Source: Centropus unirufus
Taxonomy: Eukaryota; Chordata; Aves; Cuculiformes; Centropidae
Direction: 5' to 3'
Assembly: GCA_013397695.1 (NCBI GenBank)
Contig: VYZI01000109.1
Coordinates: 983,454 to 1,047,453 of the forward strand
DNA: 64,000 nt
The notes under the pieces are model-generated. The model searched no databases and had not been told where the DNA came from. It saw only the letters and a program-made list of their open reading frames with translations. Positions within the stretch are counted from its first letter, which is position 1; every line of letters begins with the position of its first letter. Below are positions 61,001 to 64,000 of this stretch, in pieces. The position numbers were made by a program, and so were the translations under genes.

Positions 61001-62824
61001 TACAATGAGGATGAGGCTGATATTTTTGCTCAGTAATTGTAGAAATAAAATGAGATGGATCACCGCATGATCGAAGGTGATTTAGCATCACAGGTGTAAG
61101 AAGGTACTGTGAATCTAACATCCTATGAGCATGTTTGCTTTGCCAAGGACTGGGAGAAATTAGAGTGCTTGGTGGCAGGATGGGGCTGTCATGATGCAGA
61201 TGTACAGGGGACAAGGATGCTTTGAGATTGTTTGCTTGGGGTTTTATTGCTTTGTGGAGATAGAGAAGAATCTGCAGTTGGCTTAATCTCAGTTTTATAT
61301 ATCAGCATGAAAATGATATGTCATAGATATCCCAGACAAAAAAGATCTCTGACTAAGAAATCCTTCCTAAGAGTAATTGTGCTTAAGATGGTGTTCACTG
61401 TTGTCATTCATCTTTTAACATAAAGTAAAATAAAGATTCTTGAAGATGCAAGAGTTTTTGGCAGGCTCTAAATAAAAAAATCTTCATCTGGGAAGGTACA
61501 AGATACATATATTTACAGTCAAAAGAGAAATTATATTTTGAAATTTGTACTAGTTCTGGAGACACTTTTCTTTCTCTACTACATTGCCCAAAGGTGAACT
61601 TTGTAATTTTTGTCTGTATCACCTCATATCATATGGACAGATGGGCAGGACATTGAGATAATAGGTGCCAGTTTGTCTCAACATTTTAACTTGAAAAAGC
61701 TCTTGGTTTTACTCTTTTCTTAATTTTGAGAGATCTTCACCATCATGTCTACTTCTCCTATTGTGAATCAGCATCAACCATTTCTGATGGTCTATACTAG
61801 CCACATGGTTTACAATTCTGCCTTTCACTTTTACTAAAGGCCAATCTTTCTCTGTGGAAAAAAATGGCAATGAAAATGCAGTTTCCCAGTTGTACTTCTG
61901 AATGTCAAAAAAAGAAAGGACAAGAGCTAGTAGCTAGTTTTTCATGCTCTGTAGATGTGCCTGGACCCAAACTTACAAATTTTCTTCAGACGAAGCAATT
62001 AGCAGCTTGAGGAGAAAATCACCACCACCTCCCTCGCAGAGCTTAGAGATGCAATAAATTCACAAAATTATTTACTATCCAGCATCCTTTCCTATTTAGA
62101 GGCACACGCATGAAATTATAAGAACTAGCATGATCCTACTTAGCAACAGCTTTCTAAAAGGTAAAAACTGGATTAGTAGTAACACTTGCTGGTGTGATCA
62201 CCAGAGTTAGTCAGACCTAGCTGACTGCCATTTGTCTCAAAAGGAAAGCAGGATTTAAAATAATGGCATGAAGCTGCAGATAAGCAAGACACGAGGCACT
62301 CTCACCACCTATCCTGCGCTTGTATTTGTGGCTTCATCCAGTCGCAGTCTGACACTGACTCTTTGTTTTACCACAGGTATGGTAAAAATCTATTGAACAT
62401 CTATTCAAACAAACAAAAGCTACAAGCTGAATTAGCTTAAGTTTTTTCATGTAAATCTATTTTCTTTTATTTAGTTCTGTAAAAGACAGAAAAAGGAAAG
62501 AAATGTTCTGAGTGCCAGAACAAGTCAGCCTGTGGTGTCAGTTTTCTGTTAAGAGAGACAACTTTCCATTGTGGCATTGCAGGCTGTAAAAACCTTACAT
62601 ATGGGTTGCTTTGCAGGAGTACTCAGGTCCTGTGATATTTATTTATTTTTTTACTGGAGATTTCATTAATACATGCTTGACACTGAGCTGAACCAGAAAG
62701 TAATTTATTTACCTTGAATGTCATCCCTCATATTACTGAGCTGCTGCACAAGTTGAGTAGCACGGTTGTTGGTCTCCATGGTTTCCTTCTGTACTAGTAG
62801 GCCTTTGCTGGATGCTTCATTTCC
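18910..62824 (-). CDS. LAMA4: Laminin subunit alpha-4, last 30 coding exons (N-terminal part outside window)
   Basis: A secreted chain of laminin-411/421 in basement membranes of vessels, muscle, fat and nerve. Its coiled coil pairs with beta and gamma chains, and its LG domains bind integrins and other receptors. Thirty exons (named w1-w30 here in transcript order, probably human exons 10-39) join in frame to 1,466 residues and a TGA stop. In window numbering: residues 1-474 coiled coil with Asn-glycosylation motifs (NAS, NTT, NIS); LG1 about 475-679; LG2 about 680-873; LG3 about 874-1050; a Lys-rich linker about 1051-1110; LG4 about 1111-1285; LG5 about 1290-1466. Human alpha-4 has 1,823 residues by recall, so about 357 are missing to the right: signal peptide, LE repeats and start of domain II. 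All introns are GT-AG and no frame break is seen. Alpha-4 was preferred over alpha-3 or alpha-5 on near-identity across LG2-LG5. Confidence 0.98.
20512..20631 (-). CDS. LAMA4: LAMA4 exon w29 (LG5)
   Basis: 120 nt encoding VIRDANVVQLDVDSEVNHVV and GPLNPKATDHREPVFIGGVP plus one base. Almost identical to human as I recall it. Acceptor ATTTCAG|TTA, donor CCAG|GTAAGT. Intron 19056-20511 (1,456 bp): nothing recognised. Confidence 0.97.
21565..21658 (-). CDS. LAMA4: LAMA4 exon w28 (LG5)
   Basis: 94 nt encoding VTVKLNNGIRDFSTSVTLKQ and SLCDGRWHRIA plus one base. LCDGRWHRI is the conserved LG loop. Acceptor CTCCAG|GTT, donor GCAG|GTTGGT. Intron 20632-21564 (933 bp): nothing recognised. Confidence 0.95.
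22878..22945. repeat. Imperfect TTGTTATAG low-complexity tract
   Basis: Repeated TTGTTATAGTTGTTT-like units, four or five imperfect copies, inside LAMA4 intron 21659-24151. Simple sequence with no assigned role. Confidence 0.7.
24152..24282 (-). CDS. LAMA4: LAMA4 exon w27 (LG5)
   Basis: 131 nt encoding DESFSLGLKFEVVFEIRPRS, SSGILLHGHSVNGEYLNMHM and RNGQ. FEIRPRSSSGILLHG is the core LG5 strand pair. Acceptor CTCACAG|ATG, donor CAG|GTAAAA. Intron 21659-24151 (2,493 bp) holds only a low-complexity TTGTTATAG stretch near 22.9 kb. Confidence 0.96.
25273..25432 (-). CDS. LAMA4: LAMA4 exon w26 (LG4 end, LG5 start)
   Basis: 160 nt encoding INSVYSFNGCLSNLQLNGRS, VTSASQTFSVTPCFEGPSEA and GTYFSSEGGYVVL plus one base. 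FNGCLSNLQLNG and TPCFEG hold the LG4 disulfide pair. GTYFSSEGGYVVL opens LG5. Acceptor CCCCTCAG|ATT after a T15 tract, donor CTTG|GTAACA. Intron 24283-25272 (990 bp): nothing recognised. Confidence 0.96.
26246..26401 (-). CDS. LAMA4: LAMA4 exon w25 (LG4)
   Basis: 156 nt, phase 0 at both ends, encoding VIFIREKNIGRLIIDGLRVL, EESFGGNANTWQVTEPLYIG and GVAPGKAVKNIQ. Acceptor CTATAG|GTG, donor CAG|GTAAAG. The FGGNANTWQ segment differs from the human sequence I recall more than its flanks do. Intron 25433-26245 (813 bp): nothing recognised. Confidence 0.96.
27253..27442 (-). CDS. LAMA4: LAMA4 exon w24 (LG4)
   Basis: 190 nt encoding AQFSINLKTHSSHGMIFYVS, DQQETNFMALFVAHGRLIFM, FNAGHQKIRIKSQEKYNDGL and WHN. 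The strand pattern SSHGMIFYV…HGRLIFMF and the loop YNDGLWH are standard LG features. Acceptor GTGCCAG|AGC, donor AAT|GTGAGT. Intron 26402-27252 (851 bp): nothing recognised. Confidence 0.96.
28360..28553 (-). CDS. LAMA4: LAMA4 exon w23 (linker and LG4 start)
   Basis: 194 nt encoding VGRDKDKISQSSTGLKKLYQ, EVNMQRDPQCHLPMNPKAIE, HAYQFGGTANSRQEFDHIPK and DFSE plus two bases. The first half is the variable linker. AIEHAYQFGGTANSRQEF begins LG4. Acceptor TATGAAG|GTG, donor GAAAG|GTAAAG. Intron 27443-28359 (917 bp): nothing recognised. Confidence 0.95.
29202..29265 (-). mobile_element. Short CR1 remnant in LAMA4 intron after w22
   Basis: GTCATAGAATCATTTAGGTT followed by GGAAAAAATCCTTGAGATCA and GAGAGTCCAACC is the reverse complement of a CR1 3' end. 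Only about 64 bp are clear. Sense to LAMA4 and about 40 bp from the w22 donor. Confidence 0.85.
29304..29457 (-). CDS. LAMA4: LAMA4 exon w22 (LG3 end and basic linker)
   Basis: 154 nt encoding LDREVEVEDFQQYSEKVQAS, LYGCPVESPPVALLQKKGKN and SSKAKGSRNKK. LG3 closes at YGCP. The Lys-rich stretch after it begins the linker to LG4, a region known in alpha-4 to be open to proteolysis. Acceptor ACACAG|GTTGG. Donor AAAAAG|GTTTGC is weak at +3 to +6. Intron 28554-29303 (750 bp) carries a CR1 remnant. Confidence 0.95.
30151..30315 (-). CDS. LAMA4: LAMA4 exon w21 (LG3)
   Basis: 165 nt encoding YELTVDDKKQSKKNPAKDRP, GKSLDSIKKFYFGGSPLRTQ and QANFTGCISNAYFT plus two bases. FYFGGSP and NFTGCISNAYF are typical LG strands. 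Acceptor TTGTAG|ATA, donor CTAG|GTGCGT. Intron 29458-30150 (693 bp): nothing recognised. Confidence 0.96.
31616..31749 (-). CDS. LAMA4: LAMA4 exon w20 (LG3)
   Basis: 134 nt encoding SDVLSISMDRGAVVLNASGT, KIQSPDRNYNDGRTHFIITS and VTPE plus two bases. Contains the motif NAS. YNDGRTH is the LG loop before the HFII strand. Acceptor ACTTCAG|TCAGAT, donor GAAAG|GTAAAG. Intron 30316-31615 (1,300 bp): nothing recognised. Confidence 0.95.
33259..33396 (-). CDS. LAMA4: LAMA4 exon w19 (LG3, start)
   Basis: 138 nt, phase 0 at both ends, encoding MSRKAYFNGESFIASSQKVS, LFSEFEGGFNFRTLQPSGLL and FYYSEG. GGFNFRTLQPSGLLFYY is a canonical LG strand pair. Acceptor ATACAG|ATG, donor GGA|GTGAGT. Intron 31750-33258 (1,509 bp): nothing recognised. 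Confidence 0.96.
34513..34648 (-). CDS. LAMA4: LAMA4 exon w18 (LG2, end)
   Basis: 136 nt encoding VSSHLAGTIGFKGCMKGFQF, QKKDFNLLEEPGTLGISYGC and PEDSL. GFKGCMKGFQ and YGCPED carry the disulfide pair closing LG2. Acceptor CCAACAG|TGT, donor CTG|GTAAGC. Intron 33397-34512 (1,116 bp): nothing recognised. Confidence 0.96.
35200..35203. other. Assembly gap (4 N) in a pyrimidine-rich tract
   Basis: Four unknown bases within a CT-rich run at about 35160-35206, in a LAMA4 intron. Probably an unresolved homopolymer rather than lost coding sequence. Confidence 0.95.
35978..36120 (-). CDS. LAMA4: LAMA4 exon w17 (LG2)
   Basis: 143 nt encoding ISIIYHNSKKMILVVDRRHI, KSVENERTAMPFTDIYIGGA and PAEILHS (last codon split). 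Acceptor CTTTTCAG|ATT, donor TCCAG|GTGGGT. Intron 34649-35977 (1,329 bp) contains a 4-base N run and pyrimidine-rich DNA at about 35.0-35.2 kb. Confidence 0.96.
37192..37323 (-). CDS. LAMA4: LAMA4 exon w16 (LG2)
   Basis: 132 nt, phase 0 at both ends, encoding SMFFSLEMHDGFLYLRYDFG and FSTGPVLLEDSMKKAQINDA, then KFHE. Acceptor ATACAG|AGC, donor GAG|GTAGAG. Intron 36121-37191 (1,071 bp): nothing recognised. Confidence 0.95.
39413..39584 (-). CDS. LAMA4: LAMA4 exon w15 (LG2, start)
   Basis: 172 nt encoding NKLAFTQSRAVSYFFDGSGY, AVARNIERRGRFSQVTRFDI and EVRTPTENGLILLMING. FDGSGYA and the RFDIEVRT…GLILLM strands mark the LG start. Acceptor TTCATAG|GAA, donor GGG|GTGAGT. Intron 37324-39412 (2,089 bp): nothing recognised. 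Confidence 0.97.
40622..40933. repeat. (GATATA)n hexanucleotide array with gap
   Basis: Near-perfect GATATA repeats flank the N run on both sides: about 27 bp on the left and about 95 bp on the right. Span at least 310 bp if the gap is correctly sized. Located in the LAMA4 intron between w14 and w15, about 175 bp from w14. Confidence 0.95.
40649..40838. other. Assembly gap (190 N) inside the GATATA array
   Basis: 190 unknown bases bounded by the same hexamer on each side, so the gap most likely hides more repeat. The true length is unknown. Confidence 0.95.
41109..41242 (-). CDS. LAMA4: LAMA4 exon w14 (LG1, end)
   Basis: 134 nt encoding LPPSLNLPGFIGCLELATLN and DEVVSLYNFKHVYNIDTATS, then PPCA plus two bases. 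The two Cys form the expected C-terminal LG disulfide. The acceptor CTGCACAG|CTC is preceded by a run of about 18 T (41260-41278 read as A). Donor CCAG|GTAGGA. Intron 39585-41108 holds the GATATA array and an N gap. Confidence 0.96.
43348..43510 (-). CDS. LAMA4: LAMA4 exon w13 (LG1)
   Basis: 163 nt encoding IGRHGKMFLTVPSLSSTAEE, KFIKKGEVPGPSSLLNLEPE and NVVFYVGGVPPDFK. FYVGGVP is a typical LG strand. Acceptor CTATAG|GATTGG, donor AAG|GTTGGT. Intron 41243-43347 (2,105 bp): nothing recognised beyond a T-rich acceptor tract. Confidence 0.96.
43798..43940 (-). CDS. LAMA4: LAMA4 exon w12 (LG1)
   Basis: 143 nt encoding AKNYVGLAIKNDNLVYIYNL, GDKDVEIPLDAKPVSTWPSY and FSIIKIE plus two bases. It appears one residue shorter than human near the AKN start. 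Acceptor GTTTTAG|GCA, donor GAGAG|GTAAAG. Intron 43511-43797 is only 287 bp, the shortest in this part of the gene. Confidence 0.95.
44918..45091 (-). CDS. LAMA4: LAMA4 exon w11 (LG1, start)
   Basis: 174 nt, phase 0 at both ends, encoding VQVSMMFGGQAAVEVNPKIN, VEELKSFTSMSLYIKLQKDN and PQLAASPDRFILYLGNKN. First beta strands of LG1, the domain next to the coiled-coil tip that contributes to integrin binding. Acceptor CTGCAG|GTC, donor AAT|GTAAGA. Intron 43941-44917 (977 bp): nothing recognised. Confidence 0.95.
46298..46437 (-). CDS. LAMA4: LAMA4 exon w10 (end of coiled coil)
   Basis: 140 nt encoding VKKFKEVFPQLLDNLRRVEQ and KAPANNISSSIQRIRDLIAQ, then TRSVASK. This closes domain I just before LG1. 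The segment RIRDLIAQTRSVASK is nearly invariant in alpha-4. Acceptor ACTGCAG|TGA, donor AAG|GTAAAA. Intron 45092-46297 (1,206 bp) is AT-rich without an identified element; see findings. Confidence 0.95.
49338..49523 (-). CDS. LAMA4: LAMA4 exon w9 (coiled coil)
   Basis: 186 nt encoding VEARERLEQAKLKTAEAVST, TMTVTQATTPMDENVRMWSQ and NLQDFWHNSAASDSAVHSAG, then DA. The QATTPM…WSQNLQ block matches alpha-4. The WHNSAASDS segment is slightly longer than the human sequence I recall. Acceptor TTTGTAG|TGG, donor GCAG|GTATGA. Intron 46438-49337 (2,900 bp): nothing recognised. Confidence 0.94.
50578..50694 (-). CDS. LAMA4: LAMA4 exon w8 (coiled coil)
   Basis: 117 nt encoding NDLTIADTGRHVNGTLARMN and ALRSQLMRAITKMQSAEP plus one base. 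Acceptor CCCACAG|GTAAT. The donor is ambiguous: CCAG|GTTGTA as annotated, or 3 nt further at GTT|GTAAGA, which would insert one residue without changing frame. The annotated choice fits the human alignment length. Intron 49524-50577 (1,054 bp): nothing recognised. Confidence 0.9.
51439..51535 (-). CDS. LAMA4: LAMA4 exon w7 (coiled coil)
   Basis: 97 nt encoding AAVGIDTQITYRKGKSEELL and SQAMELQRAADD plus one base. Acceptor CTTGTAG|GCT, donor GACA|GTAAAT. The Ser codon A|GT spans the junction with w8. Intron 50695-51438 (744 bp): nothing recognised. Confidence 0.94.
52054..52192. repeat. (AAAAT)n pentanucleotide array
   Basis: About 27 AAAAT units with one unknown base at 52097, otherwise essentially pure. 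On the LAMA4 transcript it reads ATTTT. In the intron between w6 and w7, about 500 bp from w6. Confidence 0.95.
52692..52833 (-). CDS. LAMA4: LAMA4 exon w6 (coiled coil)
   Basis: 142 nt encoding NLYGVDANGLVQRAINASNA and YENIANYIEEANEAALLALN, then TTNRVND. Motifs NAS and NTT are candidate glycosylation sites. Acceptor TTCTTAG|GAA, donor GAT|GTAAGT. Intron 51536-52691 (1,156 bp) holds the AAAAT array. Confidence 0.95.
54754..54902 (-). CDS. LAMA4: LAMA4 exon w5 (coiled coil)
   Basis: 149 nt encoding NASGFYAEIDGAKKELQEKL, ANLSLFDDDLVEKAMHHAHN and LRRLADELD plus two bases. Contains Asn-glycosylation motifs NAS and NLS. Acceptor TGTTCAG|AAT, donor GACCG|GTAAAA. Intron 52834-54753 (1,920 bp): nothing recognised. 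Confidence 0.95.
56712..56828 (-). CDS. LAMA4: LAMA4 exon w4 (coiled coil)
   Basis: 117 nt, phase 0 at both ends, encoding KQHEKIKGQIDEVNSTLLSA and TTILAGPQKVNSELSEIIK. One of the less conserved coiled-coil exons. Acceptor TTTTCAG|AAA. Donor AAG|GTCGGT is atypical at +3 and +4. An exon of 39 codons can be skipped without a frameshift. Intron 54903-56711 (1,809 bp): nothing recognised. Confidence 0.92.
58674..58867 (-). CDS. LAMA4: LAMA4 exon w3 (coiled coil)
   Basis: 194 nt encoding LQQVEEFHEKYNDTRSLVSD, VLDQLSEQDMKLSDLEEALD, QAHDYVIKTEDINKENTASL and QKHE. KLSDLEEALDQA is the best-conserved heptad stretch. Acceptor CTCCCAG|TGC, donor GAG|GTACTA. Intron 56829-58673 (1,845 bp): nothing recognised. 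Confidence 0.95.
59626..59793 (-). CDS. LAMA4: LAMA4 exon w2 (coiled coil)
   Basis: 168 nt encoding EISSKMKYYAIQQELTPEEI, AQKLSMAENMLNEIKRRKPF and TNQRQLADAEENAAEE plus one base. The Glu/Lys/Leu pattern fits a heptad coiled coil. Acceptor TCCACAG|AAATC, donor GAGT|GTGAGT. Intron 58868-59625 (758 bp): nothing recognised. Confidence 0.95.
62713..62824 (-). CDS. LAMA4: LAMA4 exon w1 (coiled coil)
   Basis: 112 nt encoding GNEASSKGLLVQKETMETNN, RATQLVQQLSNMRDDIQ plus one base. Acceptor TTCATAG|GGA, donor CAAG|GTAAAT. Upstream, 62825-63670 shows no exon. Intron 59794-62712 (2,919 bp, the longest here) has no feature I recognise. Confidence 0.93.
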
Positions 62825-63670
62825 CTATGAATAAACCATGTGGCTTAGACATTGGATTGCTTTTCAGGTCCATATGCATACATTAGGATGAGCAGTGTAA
62901 ACACGTATTTTTTGCTTTCTACTGATGAGTATGTGAAAGTCGATTTATCATATAAAGTGGTATTTACAGAGGTATTTGAACTGAAGGCCTGTCTTGATAT
63001 TTTCAGAATTGCAGAGTGAGAGATTAAAATCTGTCCCATATTTATTCATCATTTGCTGCAATCAAATTGCCATAAATTATGTACAGGTGTAAAACTCCCA
63101 TCTGCCAAGTCTCCTAGGCATTCAGCAGGGCTGGCTCATTTTGCCGGGTATAGCATTTCCTGAGTAAGCACATAGGCTGAAGACTATTTTGTCAATCTTA
63201 CAACCATTTTTAGATCAGTGTCTCCCTCAAGTGAGGTCCTCAGCTCTGTGCTTTGTTAAAATTAAGAACAAACATAAGGATTCAAACTATTCTGAAGAGC
63301 ATAGCCCCACTTCTATACTGTATTACTTTGGAGGCTGTATGCTCCATTGTGTTCCCTTATGTGTAAGGGAAACAAAGACTTACAGTGCCATAGCTAGCAT
63401 CTTTCCTAGAAGGCCACTGACTTTGGGAGTCTTCAGATTTAATTTTCACCAGTATTTCCCAAGAAGAAGAAAAAAATACCACTGCTGTGACATCAAAGTT
63501 TCCTGGACCCAGGAATGTGTGTGTGTACAGGTATTAAGCCTGTACCATACTCTTGTCACTGGTGTGGTGCTTGGTTCACCCCTTGGTGGTGCAGCAGCAC
63601 AAATTCCCACTGTAATATTAGTTTTTGGGTTTGGGATGCCAGAAGACATTTGGCTGTTGGTGTGGACACT

Positions 63671-64000
63671 TCATAGAATCATAGAGCAGTTTGGGTTGGA
63701 AGGGACCTCTAGTTCCAACTCCTTTGCCTTGAGCAGGGTCACCTTCCACTAGGTTGCTCAAAGCCTCAACCAGCCTGGCTTTGAATCTCTCCAGGGATGG
63801 GGCTTTCATGCCTTCTCTGGGTGACCTTTGTTAGTGCGTCACCACCCGCATGGTGAAAAATGTCTACCTAATATCTAATGTAAACCTCCCCTCTTTGAAC
63901 TTGAAAATGTCACCCTTCCTCCTATCACTCTACTCCACGATGAAGAGCCCCTGCCCAGCTTTCCTGTGGGCTCCCTTGCTTAATGCTGTCGAGTCCCACC
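63671..64000 (-). mobile_element. CR1 LINE fragment running off the window
   Basis: Starts TCATAGAATCATAGAGCAGT, TTGGGTTGGAAGGGACCTCT and continues through CTCCAGGGATGGGGCTTTCA and TCACCACCCGCATGGTGAA: the reverse complement of a CR1 3' end. At least 330 bp, in the LAMA4 intron upstream of w1 and sense to the gene. The 5' end lies beyond the window. Confidence 0.93.

Noticed and set aside
63189..63752. Plus-strand open frame of 187 codons
   Set aside because: It lies antisense in a LAMA4 intron, matches no family I know, and its end runs into a CR1 copy. Chance open frame.

Overview
The window is vertebrate nuclear DNA, almost certainly from a bird. The evidence is the abundance of CR1 LINE 3' tails (ends resembling CATAGAATCATAGAATGG…TTGGAAGGGACC), compact introns (mostly 0.3-3 kb), and the gene order. 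It holds parts of two adjacent genes, both read from the minus strand (right to left). Each was rebuilt exon by exon from splice signals and from protein sequence recalled for the human orthologues. All 40 exons found keep the reading frame and use GT-AG introns.

Layout. (1) 1-11.2 kb: TUBE1, epsilon-tubulin, a centriole tubulin. Exons 1-10 are present (364 codons plus 2 bases). The last ~110 residues lie beyond the left edge. Its start sits in a CpG island at about 10.86-11.36 kb. (2) 11.36-18.9 kb: intergenic, with three CR1 copies and the probable 3' UTR of LAMA4. The small gene FAM229B, which I recall lying between these two genes in mammals, was not recognised here. (3) 18.9-62.8 kb: LAMA4, laminin alpha-4. 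The last 30 coding exons are present (1,466 residues plus stop), covering most of the coiled coil and all five LG domains. The signal peptide, LE repeats and start of the coiled coil lie beyond the right edge. (4) 63.67-64 kb: a CR1 copy that runs off the window.

The two genes do not form a functional unit. TUBE1 acts in centriole triplet microtubules; LAMA4 is a secreted basement-membrane chain of vessels, muscle and nerve. Their neighbourhood is old vertebrate synteny.

Other content: nine CR1 fragments, a GATATA hexamer array containing a 190-base run of N, an AAAAT pentamer array, and short low-complexity tracts. I found no CRISPR, bacterial, viral or otherwise new system. The most useful second looks are at inverted CR1 copies around TUBE1 exon 3, a tandem GTNGTN splice donor in LAMA4, the unresolved microsatellite, a G-run cluster ahead of the TUBE1 start, and the missing FAM229B.
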